From positions 1 through 64,000 of the forward strand of contig JBGULC010000042.1 of the NCBI GenBank assembly GCA_045114775.1: a stretch of DNA of 64,000 nt, written 5' to 3'. Made by a program: the position numbers and the translations under genes. Positions within the stretch are counted from its first letter, which is position 1, and each line of letters begins with the position of its first letter. Below the pieces are notes generated by a model. The model saw only the letters and a program-made list of their open reading frames with translations, was not told where the DNA came from and searched no databases. This document shows positions 8,695-17,349 of this stretch, piece after piece. The stretch comes from UBA3792 sp045114775 (GTDB lineage Bacteria > Bacillota > Clostridia > Christensenellales > CAG-138).

Positions 8695-10059
8695 TCAGCC
8701 GAGCTTGGCGGAAAGGTCCCTCAATGCATCGGTCAGGGCTTCTTCAAAGGTCGGATGCGGACGCATCGCTTTGAGGAGATCCTCCGGCGTCAGCCCGTTT
8801 GCGATCGCAAGGCCGAGCTCGCCGATCATGTCGCTTACATTCACACCCATCATCTGTACGCCGAGGATTCTGCGCGTTTCTGCATGCGCGAGCACCTTCA
8901 TAAAGCCGCGGTCGCCGTTGACGATGACCGTACGGCCGTTAGAGAACATCGTGACCTTGCCCACCTTCACCGGGATCTCCGTGTCCTTCGCTTCCTGCTC
9001 GGTCATGCCGACGGACGCGATTTCGGGACGCGTGTAAACGCAGCTCGGCACGATCGAAAGGTCTGCGCCGTTCGCCTTGCCCGCGATCTCGTTGACTGCG
9101 TAGAGTCCCTGCGCCGTCGCGACGTGCGCAAGCTGGATCTTTGCGGAGACGTCGCCGATCGCATAGACGCCGGGCATCGAGGTCTCGAACCGCTCGTTGA
9201 CCTTGATGCGGCGACCTTCCATTTCAAGCGAAACGCCCTCGCCGAACAGCCCGTCGGTATACGGACGTCTGCCGATCGCGCAGAGCACGACCTCGGCTTC
9301 GGCGCTTGCGGGCGCGCCTTTGGATTCGAAGTTGACCGAAAGACCGGCTTCGGGCTTGGTGACCGATTTGACCATCGCGCCCGTGAAGATCTTCACGCCG
9401 CGCTTTTTCATGATCATAGAAAGGTTCTGTCCGAGCTCCTTGTCTAAAAGCGGCAGCAGCCGGTCGAGCCCTTCGACCACGGTCACTTCCACGCCGAGGT
9501 CGTTGAAGAACGTCGCAAACTCCATGCCGATCACGCCGCCGCCGATGATGACGATCGACTTGAACGGCGTAACGCCCGCTAAAAGCTCGTCCGAGGTCAG
9601 AACGCCCAGGAGATCGAGACCCGGGATCGGCGGACGCGCGGGCACGGAGCCCGTCGCAAGCAGGATATTCTCCGCAGTGTAGGTGGTCTCGCCGACCGAA
9701 ACCGTGTGCTCTGCTTTGAGCGTGCCGAGGCCGTTCAGGACCGTGACCTTCGCGCTCTTCAAAAGCCCTTCCACGCCGCTTCTGAGCTTTTCCACGACCT
9801 GCTGCTTATAGGCATAGACTGCGGAAAGGTCGATCGCGGGCTCGCAGGAAATGCCGAGCGCCGCGCCGTTTTTCGCTTCTTCGTAAACGCCGGATGCATG
9901 TAAGAGCGCCTTGGTCGGGATGCAGCCGCGATTCAGGCAGGTGCCGCCGACAAAGTCCTTTTCAACGAGCGCGGTTTTCAAACCGAGCTTTGCGGCATGC
10001 AGCGCCGCTTCGTATCCGCCGGGGCCGCCGCCCACGACGATCAGATCAAAATCGTACAT
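8695..10059 (-). CDS. lpdA: Dihydrolipoyl dehydrogenase, L protein of the glycine cleavage system
   Basis: FAD-dependent flavoprotein that reoxidises the dihydrolipoyl arm of GcvH, producing NADH. The N-terminal FAD motif is VVGGGPGGYEAALHAA; the redox-active disulfide is Cys41/Cys46 in CLNRGCIPTK; the NAD motif is IIGGGVIGMEFATFFNDLG; the second FAD motif is YAIGDV; the C-terminal catalytic motif is RPHPTFEEAL (catalytic His). Length of 454 residues is normal. It is last in the gcv operon, one base after lplA. No pyruvate or 2-oxoacid dehydrogenase gene is nearby, so the operon suggests a dedicated L protein. Confidence 0.95.
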   Translation of the reverse strand: MYDFDLIVVGGGPGGYEAALHAAKLGLKTALVEKDFVGGTCLNRGCIPTKALLHASGVYEEAKNGAALGISCEPAIDLSAVYAYKQQVVEKLRSGVEGLLKSAKVTVLNGLGTLKAEHTVSVGETTYTAENILLATGSVPARPPIPGLDLLGVLTSDELLAGVTPFKSIVIIGGGVIGMEFATFFNDLGVEVTVVEGLDRLLPLLDKELGQNLSMIMKKRGVKIFTGAMVKSVTKPEAGLSVNFESKGAPASAEAEVVLCAIGRRPYTDGLFGEGVSLEMEGRRIKVNERFETSMPGVYAIGDVSAKIQLAHVATAQGLYAVNEIAGKANGADLSIVPSCVYTRPEIASVGMTEQEAKDTEIPVKVGKVTMFSNGRTVIVNGDRGFMKVLAHAETRRILGVQMMGVNVSDMIGELGLAIANGLTPEDLLKAMRPHPTFEEALTDALRDLSAKLG

Positions 10060-10060
10060 A

Positions 10061-11029
10061 TTAAATCTCCTGTTCCGTCAGCATTTGAATGATGTCCCGC
10101 CCGTGCGGGAGGGGTTCGACGCGCGTTTTCAGCGTGGCAAGGGAAAAGGGACAGCCGAGAAGCGTTCTTTGCATCATCGGCGCGGTCTCGGGGTCCATGT
10201 CGTCCGTGTAGACCGAGGCGCTTTGCACGACGCCGCGGTCGACCTTCATCTGCAGCTCGATCCCGCCCCACGAAAACCGCTGTTCGCAGCGGAACGTGAA
10301 CGGCAGCTTCTGCCCGAAGAGCCAGTCGTCGCTTGCGTAATGCGCCGTGAGCTTCTCGATCCGCGTCCCGTCAACGACGGGCGGCGGACAGAGCGGGAGG
10401 TCATAGACCTCCGAAAACGCCTGCCGCATCGCGGCTTTCAGCATATCGACGGTGATCGCGGGATTCAGTTCTTTTAGATTCACGACCCGCGAACGTACGC
10501 TTTCGACGCCCTTGGCCTGAAGCTTTGCTTTCGAGGGGCTCAGGTAGCGTCCCATCGCCTCCGCATCGACGTCGACGAGCAGCGTGCCGTGGTGATACGC
10601 GCGCCCTTCGTGGTGATAGAATGCGTTGCCGGAGAACTTGCGCCCGGAGGCGAGGACGTCGTTTCTGCCCGAGATCTCCGTTTCGATCCCGCAAAGGCTG
10701 CACGCTCTTTGGATCACGGCAAGCTGGCGGTGAAGGTCGTAGTCCTCCTCACGCATCAGAAACGTGAAATTCAGGTTTCCGCAGTCGTGATAGACCGCGC
10801 CGCCGCCGGACAGCCGCCTGGCGAGCTTGCCGCCGTCCTCGAAAAGCTGTGTCGTGCGGCATTCCGCCCACGCGTTCTGGTTTCGGCCGATCACGACCGT
10901 GCGCTCGTTCTGCCACAGATAAAGAAGGCAGCACCCGCCTAAAACGGTTTCCAGCAGGTGCTGCTCAATGGCAAGGTTGCGATGGGGGTTGAACCCCTCG
11001 CTTTCATAGATCGCGATCCGATCGATCAT
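10061..11029 (-). CDS. lplA: Lipoate-protein ligase A (charges GcvH)
   Basis: Activates lipoate with ATP and transfers it to the lysine of lipoyl-domain proteins, here most likely GcvH. The LplA/LipB fold is shown by NLAIEQHLLE near the N-terminus, VVIGRNQNAWAE, the lipoate-binding RRLSGGGAVYHDCGNLNFTF, and the C-terminal accessory region around WLFGQKLPFTF. The 322-residue length includes the C-terminal domain. The start codon overlaps the gcvPB stop by four bases, so translation is coupled. Its place inside the operon suggests scavenging of exogenous lipoate; lipA/lipB are not in the window. Confidence 0.9.
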   Translation of the reverse strand: MIDRIAIYESEGFNPHRNLAIEQHLLETVLGGCCLLYLWQNERTVVIGRNQNAWAECRTTQLFEDGGKLARRLSGGGAVYHDCGNLNFTFLMREEDYDLHRQLAVIQRACSLCGIETEISGRNDVLASGRKFSGNAFYHHEGRAYHHGTLLVDVDAEAMGRYLSPSKAKLQAKGVESVRSRVVNLKELNPAITVDMLKAAMRQAFSEVYDLPLCPPPVVDGTRIEKLTAHYASDDWLFGQKLPFTFRCEQRFSWGGIELQMKVDRGVVQSASVYTDDMDPETAPMMQRTLLGCPFSLATLKTRVEPLPHGRDIIQMLTEQEI

Positions 11030-12429
11030 GCAAAGGTGTAGCGCACGATCGGGTTGCGCGCTGCCTTGACTTCGTCCGGACGGCCGATCGGGGTGTGATG
11101 CGGCGCGTTGTGCATAAATTCCGGATCGGTTTTGCCGAGCTCGTAGAGCTTCCTAAAGACGTCCGCCGCCCAATCGAGCGTTTCCTTGCTTTCCGTTTCG
11201 GTCGGCTCGAGCATCAGCGCTTCGTGTACGATCAGCGGGAAGTACATTGTCGGCGGATGCATGCCGAAATCGATCAGCGACTTCGCAACGTCGAGCGCGG
11301 AAACGCCGGTCTCCTTCTCGTAATGCGAGAGGTCGAGCACGAACTCATGCATGCAGATACGGTCGAACGCAGGCGTGAACGTGCCCTTGATCCGCTGCAT
11401 CAGGTAGTTCGCGTTGAGGACCGCGTTGGTCGCCGCTTCGGGAATGCCTTCGCGGCCGAGCGTCAACACATACGCGAGCGCGCGGACGCAGACGAGGAAG
11501 TTGCCCATGAACGCGCGGACCTGCAGCCGGCCGGGACGATCCATCAGCGCGGAGTGCGGGAGGAACGGCTTTAAGAATTCCTTGCAGCCGACCGCGCCTG
11601 CGCCGGGGCCGCCGCCGCCGTGCGGGGTAGCGAACGTCTTGTGGAGGTTCAGATGGATGCAGTCGAAGCCCATATCGCCGGGACGCACGACGCCCATGAT
11701 CGCGTTCGTGTTCGCGCCGTCGTAGTAGCACAGACCGCCCGCCTCGTGTACGAGTTTCGTGATCTCAAGAATGTTCTCGTCGAAGATACCGACCGTGTTC
11801 GGGTTCGTGAGCATGAGGCCTGCGACGTCGTCGCCGAGGACCTTTTTGAGCTCCTCAAGATCGACGCAGCCGTCCGGCGCGGAGGGGATGTTCACGACCT
11901 GATAGCCGCACATCGCCGCCGTCGCGGGGTTCGTTCCGTGCGCGGAATCCGGCACGATGATCTTGGTGCGCTTCGTGTCGCCGTGCGAATCGTGATACTG
12001 CTTGATCAGGAGCACGCCGGTGAACTCGCCGTGCGCGCCTGCCGCGGGCTCGAACGTCATGCCGTCCATGCCGGTGATCTCGCAAAGATACGAGCGCAGC
12101 GTGTCGAGAACCTCGAGCGCGCCGCGGACCGAGGACTTCGGCGCGAGCGGATGGATGTTCGTAAAGCCTTCCATCGCCGCCGCCTCTTCGTCGATGCGCG
12201 GATTGTACTTCATGGTGCAGGAGCCGAGCGGATAGAAGCCGCAGTTCACGCCGTGCACCTGCTTATTGAGCTCGGTGTAGTGGCGGGAAACGTCGGTCTC
12301 GCTCATCTCGGAAAGATGCGGCGCAGCCTTGCGGGAAAGGCCTTCCGGCAGCTCGACCGCCGGAACGTCGCACTTCGGCAGAATATCGCACTTGCGTCCC
12401 TTGACGCTCTTTTCAAAAATCAGATTCAT
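11026..12429 (-). CDS. gcvPB: Glycine dehydrogenase (decarboxylating) subunit 2
   Basis: C-terminal half of the split P protein; carries the pyridoxal phosphate lysine in HLNLHKTFATPHGGGGPGAG. With subunit 1 it decarboxylates glycine and passes the methylamine unit to the lipoyl arm of GcvH. Other family motifs are GVNCGFYPLGSCTMKYNP near the N-terminus and SAHGTNPATAAMCGY. The 467-residue length suits bacterial subunit 2. It overlaps both gcvPA and lplA by four bases, typical of tight coupling. Confidence 0.97.
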   Translation of the reverse strand: MNLIFEKSVKGRKCDILPKCDVPAVELPEGLSRKAAPHLSEMSETDVSRHYTELNKQVHGVNCGFYPLGSCTMKYNPRIDEEAAAMEGFTNIHPLAPKSSVRGALEVLDTLRSYLCEITGMDGMTFEPAAGAHGEFTGVLLIKQYHDSHGDTKRTKIIVPDSAHGTNPATAAMCGYQVVNIPSAPDGCVDLEELKKVLGDDVAGLMLTNPNTVGIFDENILEITKLVHEAGGLCYYDGANTNAIMGVVRPGDMGFDCIHLNLHKTFATPHGGGGPGAGAVGCKEFLKPFLPHSALMDRPGRLQVRAFMGNFLVCVRALAYVLTLGREGIPEAATNAVLNANYLMQRIKGTFTPAFDRICMHEFVLDLSHYEKETGVSALDVAKSLIDFGMHPPTMYFPLIVHEALMLEPTETESKETLDWAADVFRKLYELGKTDPEFMHNAPHHTPIGRPDEVKAARNPIVRYTFA

Positions 12430-13739
12430 GCGAGCACCTCCTTCACGACGGAAACGACCTCGTCGAGCGTGGCCTTACTGACCTTCTCGGTGACGCACCA
12501 GAGCATGCCGTCCTCATAGGGAAGACCGGAGAGAACGCCTTTTTTCGCGAGCGCCTGCTCGATCTCCTTGCACTTCGGCATGTCGAGCATGAACTCGTGG
12601 AAGAACGGCGCGTCGTAGCGCAGGCGTACGCCGGGGATCTCGCAAAGCGCCTTTGCAAGATAATGCGCCTTCGCCATGCACTGGTTTGCGACTTCCGCCA
12701 TGCCGTCGGGTCCCATCGTCGCCATATAGAGGCCTGCGGTCAGCGCGCACAGCGCCTCGTTCGAGCAGATGTTGGAGCTCGCCTTCTCGCGGCGGATATG
12801 CTGCTCGCGCGCCTGCAGGGACAGAACGTACGCGCGGCGGCCGTCGTGGTCCGTCGTTTCGCCGACGATACGGCCGGGGAGCTTACGGATATGCTTCATG
12901 GTCGTCGCCATAAAGCCGAGGTACGGGCCGCCGAAGGCGATCGGCATACCCAGCGGCTGACCTTCGCCGACTGCGACGTCCGCGCCGCAGTCGCGCGGGG
13001 TCTTCATGATCGCGAGCGCGATCGGGTTGCAGCCCATGACGAACATCGCGCCTGCCGCATGGACAAGCTCGCCCAAAGCGTCCGCGTCCTCAAACAGACC
13101 GTAGAAGTTCGGCTGCTGCACGTAGAATGAAGCGACGCTGTCGTTCAGCATGGCCTTCAGCGCTTCGACGTCCGTCTTGCCGTCCTTCATCGGAACGACC
13201 TTCAGCTCGTCGTTCGTGCCGTAGCAGTAGGTGCGGACGGTGTTGATCACGTCCGGATGCGTCGTCGCCGAGATCAGCGTTACGCGGCGCTTGCGGTCGC
13301 GGCACATGGCGGCGGCTTCGGCAGCCGCGGTCGCGCCGTCGTACACGGACGCGTTGCTTGCGTCCATGCCGGTAAGCTCCGCGATCATCGTCTGATACTC
13401 GAAGATCGACTGCAAAACACCCTGGCTTATCTCCGCCTGATAGGGCGTGTACGCGGTGAGGAACTCTTCCTTCGCGGGGATATACTTCACGATCGACGGA
13501 ATGTAATGATCGTATGCGCCTGCGCCGCGCAGCACGGTCGAAAAGACCGTATTCTTGGCTGCCAGCTCGGCCATCGCATTGCGCACCTCAAGCTCGCTCT
13601 TGCCTTCGGGCAGATCGAGCGGGCGGTTTAAGATCATGTTTTCCGGCACGTCGCGATAGAGCTCGCGATAATCGCTGAGCCCGATCGCTTCAAGCATTTC
13701 CCGGCGCTGTTCCTCGGTGGAAGGAACGTAGCTTCCCAT
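12426..13739 (-). CDS. gcvPA: Glycine dehydrogenase (decarboxylating) subunit 1
   Basis: N-terminal half of the split P protein. Motifs: YVPSTEEQRREML at the start, FLTAYTPYQAEISQGVLQSIFEYQTMIAELTGMDASNAS, and GMPIAFGGPYLGFMA. It has no PLP lysine, as expected for subunit 1, and forms a heterotetramer with GcvPB. The split form is usual in Firmicutes, Archaea and Thermotogae. Starts four bases after the gcvH stop. Confidence 0.97.
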   Translation of the reverse strand: MGSYVPSTEEQRREMLEAIGLSDYRELYRDVPENMILNRPLDLPEGKSELEVRNAMAELAAKNTVFSTVLRGAGAYDHYIPSIVKYIPAKEEFLTAYTPYQAEISQGVLQSIFEYQTMIAELTGMDASNASVYDGATAAAEAAAMCRDRKRRVTLISATTHPDVINTVRTYCYGTNDELKVVPMKDGKTDVEALKAMLNDSVASFYVQQPNFYGLFEDADALGELVHAAGAMFVMGCNPIALAIMKTPRDCGADVAVGEGQPLGMPIAFGGPYLGFMATTMKHIRKLPGRIVGETTDHDGRRAYVLSLQAREQHIRREKASSNICSNEALCALTAGLYMATMGPDGMAEVANQCMAKAHYLAKALCEIPGVRLRYDAPFFHEFMLDMPKCKEIEQALAKKGVLSGLPYEDGMLWCVTEKVSKATLDEVVSVVKEVLA

Positions 13740-13742
13740 GCT

Positions 13743-14117
13743 TTATGCCTCCGCGCAGAATGCTTCGTACGCAGCCGCGTCCAGAAGCTCTTCGGTCGCG
13801 GTGACGTCGGACACCTTGATGATCCACGCGCCGTACGGATCCTCGTTCAGCTTTTCGGGCGCGTCGAGGAGCTCCTCGTTGATCTCGGCAACGGTGCCGG
13901 AGACCGGGGAAAGGAGATCGGAAACCGCCTTGACGGATTCGACGTCGCCGAACGCTTCACCCGCGGTGACCGCGTCGCCGACTTCCGGCAGGTTCACGAA
14001 CACGAGATCGCCGAGCGCGTCCTGCGCAAAATCGGAAATGCCGATGACGAAGAGGTCGTCTTCCTTTTTGACCCACTCATGGTCCTTGCTGTACTGTAAT
14101 TCGGGTTTGATCGTCAT
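13743..14117 (-). CDS. gcvH: Glycine cleavage system H protein
   Basis: Small lipoyl carrier protein shuttling the aminomethyl intermediate from P to T protein and electrons to L protein. The lipoylation site is Lys63 in GDVESVKAVSDLLSPVSG. The N-terminal YSKDHEWVKKEDD and C-terminal DPYGAWIIKV are also diagnostic. At 124 residues the length is normal. An AGGAGG site lies 8-13 bases before the start. Confidence 0.97.
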   Translation of the reverse strand: MTIKPELQYSKDHEWVKKEDDLFVIGISDFAQDALGDLVFVNLPEVGDAVTAGEAFGDVESVKAVSDLLSPVSGTVAEINEELLDAPEKLNEDPYGAWIIKVSDVTATEELLDAAAYEAFCAEA

Positions 14118-14135
14118 GATTGTATCCTCCTGAAA

Positions 14136-15377
14136 TTATTTTTGTTTATAAATGACCGGCACCACATAGGGCGGGACATTGTTGCTGATGTGCTTCGAGG
14201 GAATGACGGCTCTGAGGCGTCTGCCGCGGACGTCGACCTCGACCTCGCCGTTCACCGGAACGTCGGACTTGATGTAGCAGATGCCGATCGCGCGCTTGCC
14301 GGTCTCGGGAAGGAGCTTCAAATCGGCGCCTTCGCCCTCCGTCATGAAGTACGGGATCATCGTGCCGCTGGTGACCCAGCCGATCATCTCGCTGTTCCGA
14401 TAGATTTCCATGCCGTGACGGATGACGCCGCGGTCCAGAAGCGCGATCGGACGGACGCGCTTGCTGAGGACCGCCATCGCTTCGGGATTGTAGTCCTTCG
14501 CCTTGAAGCATGCCTGCGCAGCCGCCTGTTTTGCAAGCGCTTCTTTGCCTACGAAATCGCCCTTCGCCTCGTCGAAGGAGACGGCGAATTTCGCCAGCGC
14601 CAGCGCGAAGATCGGCATCGGCTTGCCCTCTTCGTCAACGCCCATTTCGTCGCCGTACAGCGGGAGCATGCCCTCCATGCGCAGCGTGTCGCGCGCGCCG
14701 AGGCCCGCAGGCTTGCCGCCGAGCTCGATGAGACGGTTCCAGGCCCAGACCGCGTCCTTGTTTTCGATGAACAGCTCGTAGCCGATCGGTTCCGCGGTAT
14801 AGCCCGTGCGGGAGACGAGGACCTTGCGGCCTTCCATCATGAGCGTGCTGAGGTTGTTGCGCGCGGGTTTGGTGACTTCGTCGACGCCCGCGAGCTTTTT
14901 CAGGATCTCCTCGCTCTTCGGGCCCTGCACCGCGATCGAGATCGTCTCGCCCGTGATGTTTCGGATCGTGCAGTCATAGTTCTTTACGATCGGCGCAAAC
15001 CAGGCAAGGTCCTTGTCGGTGTTCGACGCGTTGACGACGAGCAGGAACCGATCCTCCTCGAACCGATAGAGATATGCGTCGTCGACCGCGCTGCCGTCCT
15101 CGGCGGGAATGATGCAGTACTGCGCCTGATTGACGTCGAGCAGCGCTGCGTTGCTCGAAAGCACGTGCTGCAAAAACGCAAGACGCTCCGGTCCATCGAT
15201 GATGAGACGGCCCATGTGGCTTACATCGAAAAGACCGCAGCAGCTTCTGGTGTACAGATGCTCCGCGAGAATGCCTTCCGGATACTGGATCGGCATTTCC
15301 CAACCGCCGAAGTCGACCATCGTTGCGCCGGCTTTGACATGTTCGTCGTACAAAAGGGTGCGTTTGAGTTCGCTCAT
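14136..15377 (-). CDS. gcvT: Aminomethyltransferase, T protein of the glycine cleavage system
   Basis: Transfers the methylene group from aminomethyl-lipoyl GcvH to tetrahydrofolate, releasing ammonia. Family motifs: LYDEHVKAGATMVDFGGWEMPIQYP, LFDVSHMGRL, QYCIIPAEDGSAVDDAYLYR, and LGARDTLRMEGMLPLYG. The true start is MSELKRTLL (413 residues), preceded by AAGGAGGA eight bases away; the frame stays open 55 codons further upstream, but that extension runs into the riboswitch and resembles no GcvT. First gene of the operon. Confidence 0.95.
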   Translation of the reverse strand: MSELKRTLLYDEHVKAGATMVDFGGWEMPIQYPEGILAEHLYTRSCCGLFDVSHMGRLIIDGPERLAFLQHVLSSNAALLDVNQAQYCIIPAEDGSAVDDAYLYRFEEDRFLLVVNASNTDKDLAWFAPIVKNYDCTIRNITGETISIAVQGPKSEEILKKLAGVDEVTKPARNNLSTLMMEGRKVLVSRTGYTAEPIGYELFIENKDAVWAWNRLIELGGKPAGLGARDTLRMEGMLPLYGDEMGVDEEGKPMPIFALALAKFAVSFDEAKGDFVGKEALAKQAAAQACFKAKDYNPEAMAVLSKRVRPIALLDRGVIRHGMEIYRNSEMIGWVTSGTMIPYFMTEGEGADLKLLPETGKRAIGICYIKSDVPVNGEVEVDVRGRRLRAVIPSKHISNNVPPYVVPVIYKQK

Positions 15378-15454
15378 GAGAGTCCTCCTTATGAAATATA
15401 AACTGTTGCGGCCCCGCCGCAGAGGAATGGAACGCGGCACCGCCGCGAATATGA

Positions 15455-15484
15455 AAAAGCGCAAAGTACGCCCGTACCCTGCGC
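15455..15484 (-). terminator. Riboswitch-associated terminator (expression platform candidate)
   Basis: Directly after aptamer 2, the RNA can fold as GCGCA (15480-15484) with TGCGC (15459-15463), enclosing two G-U pairs and GTAC/GTAC around loop GGGC, followed by UUUUUC. It begins only bases beyond the 3' strand of aptamer 2 P1, as expected for transcriptional control. Two further GC hairpins (15407-15421 and 15433-15447, each 6 bp with a 3-base loop) lie between it and the gcvT ribosome site. Confidence 0.65.
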
Positions 15485-15692
15485 CTCCGTAACGAGCCTG
15501 AGAGATTCCCGCTCGGAAAAATGAAGAAGGAAAAATGACCAAAAAGTCTTCCTCTGCATGTTTCGAGTCGGTTGCACCGACGGCGTAAAGGGACGAGCCC
15601 TTTCCTTTCCGGAGTCACGTCCGGGTCCGATCCTTCTGCCTGAGAGTTTCTGCAGTCCCCTTCGGCGCCGTAAAACACGACCTCTCCCGGGC
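15478..15692 (-). ncRNA. Tandem glycine riboswitch
   Basis: Two aptamers read on the minus strand. Aptamer 1 has GGGAGAGG (15681-15688), GCGCCGAAGG (15659-15668) and AAACTCTCAGGC (15638-15649). Aptamer 2 has P1 strand CTCCG (15610-15614) pairing with CGGAG (15485-15489), CGCCGTCGGT (15576-15585) and AATCTCTCAGGC (15496-15507), with an enlarged AU-rich arm between. It sits upstream of gcvT, where glycine riboswitches normally act as ON switches letting excess glycine induce its own breakdown. Confidence 0.93.
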
Positions 15693-15729
15693 CCATCGAC
15701 CGTGACGATATGCGATTTTGTCCTTGTAT

Positions 15730-15759
15730 ACGATACCGCGAAACCGGGGGCTTTGTCAA
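15730..15759 (-). promoter_or_regulatory. Promoter of the glycine cleavage operon
   Basis: Minus-strand TTGACA (15754-15759), 18-base spacer and weak TATCGT (15730-15735), placing the transcript start just upstream of aptamer 1. Confidence 0.55.
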
Positions 15760-15822
15760 GAGGAAAAGCGCTTGAAACGGGAAAATGTTCTTATTATGTT
15801 TACACAAAAAAACGGGGCGAGG

Positions 15823-15851
15823 TTGCATTTTTCGCATACCTGTGCTATGAT
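15823..15851 (+). promoter_or_regulatory. Promoter of the glycopolymer locus
   Basis: TTGCAT (15823-15828), 17-base spacer, TATGAT (15846-15851). The 77-base leader to the first gene shows no recognisable RNA element. Confidence 0.65.
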
Positions 15852-15928
15852 ATGGTTATGGTAGTATAGTCGCAGTAATGTACCCATTGAGGTCGTTTCG
15901 ACTGCGAACGATAAACAACGGAGCGGAA

Positions 15929-16525
15929 ATGTATCGAAAATTCTGGAAACGCGTTTTGGATGTCACGCTGTCCGGCCTGGCCATTCTGGTCCTATGGCCG
16001 TTGTTTGTCGTGATCGCTGTCTGGATCAAGCTGGATTCCGAAGGTCCCGTTCTGTTCCGGCAAACGCGGATCGGCATTCATAAGACCACGTTTGAGATCC
16101 TGAAGTTCCGTACGATGAAGAAAGAAGCGCCGAATGACGTGCCTACGCATCTGCTGAGCGATTCGCATCATTGGATCACGCGGGCGGGACGGATCTTGAG
16201 ACGCACGAGCCTTGACGAGCTTCCGCAGATTTTTCAGATCTTTACCGGCAGGATGTCGATTGTCGGGCCGCGCCCCGCGCTTTGGAATCAGTACGACCTG
16301 ATCGAAGAACGTGACAAATACGGCGCGAACGATGTTCTCCCCGGACTGACCGGCTGGGCGCAGGTCAACGGTCGCGACGCGCTTTCCGTTGAGGAGAAAG
16401 TCCGATATGACGGGGAATATGCTGCGAATGTATCGTTCCGTATGGATCTCAGATGTATTTGGAAAACGATTTCTGCGGTCATAACGCAAAAGGGTTTTCG
16501 CGAGGGACGGAAGAAGGATAAATGA
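15929..16525 (+). CDS. Undecaprenyl-phosphate sugar-1-phosphate transferase (PglC/WcaJ C-terminal type)
   Basis: Initiates glycan assembly by moving a sugar-1-phosphate from a nucleotide sugar to the lipid carrier. One N-terminal hydrophobic segment (about residues 10-35, LSGLAILVLWPLFVVIAVWI) is followed by the catalytic domain with FRQTRIGIHKTTFEILKFRTM, the Asp-Glu dyad in RRTSLDELPQ, SIVGPRPAL and the GLTGWAQVNGR motif. The short PglC-like form (198 residues) lacks the extra membrane domain of WcaJ. Start chosen at MYRKFWKR with GGAG six bases upstream; a longer frame begins 17 codons earlier. Four-base overlap with the next gene. Confidence 0.9.
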   Translation: MYRKFWKRVLDVTLSGLAILVLWPLFVVIAVWIKLDSEGPVLFRQTRIGIHKTTFEILKFRTMKKEAPNDVPTHLLSDSHHWITRAGRILRRTSLDELPQIFQIFTGRMSIVGPRPALWNQYDLIEERDKYGANDVLPGLTGWAQVNGRDALSVEEKVRYDGEYAANVSFRMDLRCIWKTISAVITQKGFREGRKKDK

Positions 16526-17349
16526 AACGGATCCTGATTACGGGTGCGAACAGTTACATCGGCACGCATATCGCGTCATGTCTTGCGGAGTTTCCGGAAG
16601 AGTATGCGGCGGAAACGCTGTCGCTGCACGGGCATACGCCGGACGAGTATGATTTTCACGGCGCGGACGCCGTTGTACATGTCGCTGCGATCGTGCATCA
16701 AAGGGAAACGAAAGAGACGCAGCCGCTTTACGATGCGGTCAACCGGGATCTTGCCGTCGCCGTCGCCGAAAAGGCGAAGCGCGAGGGAGTGCGGCAGTTC
16801 GTGTTTTTCAGCACGATGGCGGTTTACGGGCTTCTTGTGGGAACGATCACGGAGAACGCCCCCTTAGATCCCATAACGCAGTATGCACGTTCAAAGCTGG
16901 AAGCGGAACGGCGGATCGTTTCGCTTGCGGACGAGGCGTTTTTTGTAACGATCCTGCGGCCTCCCGTTGTGTTCGGCGCCGGTGCAAAGGGCAATCCCGC
17001 CAGGCTTTTCAAGCTTGCAAAACGGCTTCCGGTTTGTCCGGACTTTGATAATCGCCGCAGCATGCTGTCGATCGAAACGCTATGCAAAACGGTTAAGGCG
17101 CTTTTGGACGCTCCGCGCTCCGGAATCTTTGTTCCGCAGGAAAATCGGCCGATCTCCACGGGCGAGCTTATCGAGCAAGCCATGCGCGAGCAGGGCAGAA
17201 CGCCGAAGCGTTCGAAGCTTTTGAACCCGGCGATCCGCGTATTCCGCGCATGCACGCGTACGGGAAAAAAGGCGTTCGGAGACCTTGTTTATGAAGGTCC
17301 TTTTGAACGGAAGCTGTCTCGGAGAGACGGAGAGGGGGAAGCGCCTTGA
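16522..17349 (+). CDS. NAD-dependent epimerase/dehydratase (extended SDR)
   Basis: Rossmann motif ITGANSYIGTHIA at residues 5-17, the HVAAIVH segment, FFSTMAVYG, and catalytic Tyr-x3-Lys in QYARSKLEAER place it with extended short-chain dehydrogenases acting on nucleotide or lipid-linked sugars (UDP-glucose/GlcNAc 4-epimerase or 4-reductase type). Short at 275 residues, with a reduced C-terminal substrate domain. Its position right after the initiating sugar transferase suggests it acts on the first sugar, as in PglC-linked epimerase pairs. Exact substrate unknown. Confidence 0.85.
   Translation: MKRILITGANSYIGTHIASCLAEFPEEYAAETLSLHGHTPDEYDFHGADAVVHVAAIVHQRETKETQPLYDAVNRDLAVAVAEKAKREGVRQFVFFSTMAVYGLLVGTITENAPLDPITQYARSKLEAERRIVSLADEAFFVTILRPPVVFGAGAKGNPARLFKLAKRLPVCPDFDNRRSMLSIETLCKTVKALLDAPRSGIFVPQENRPISTGELIEQAMREQGRTPKRSKLLNPAIRVFRACTRTGKKAFGDLVYEGPFERKLSRRDGEGEAP

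Noticed and set aside
15378..15542. N-terminal extension of GcvT by 55 codons
   Set aside because: It overlaps the leader and the end of the riboswitch; a strong AAGGAGGA site selects the internal ATG.
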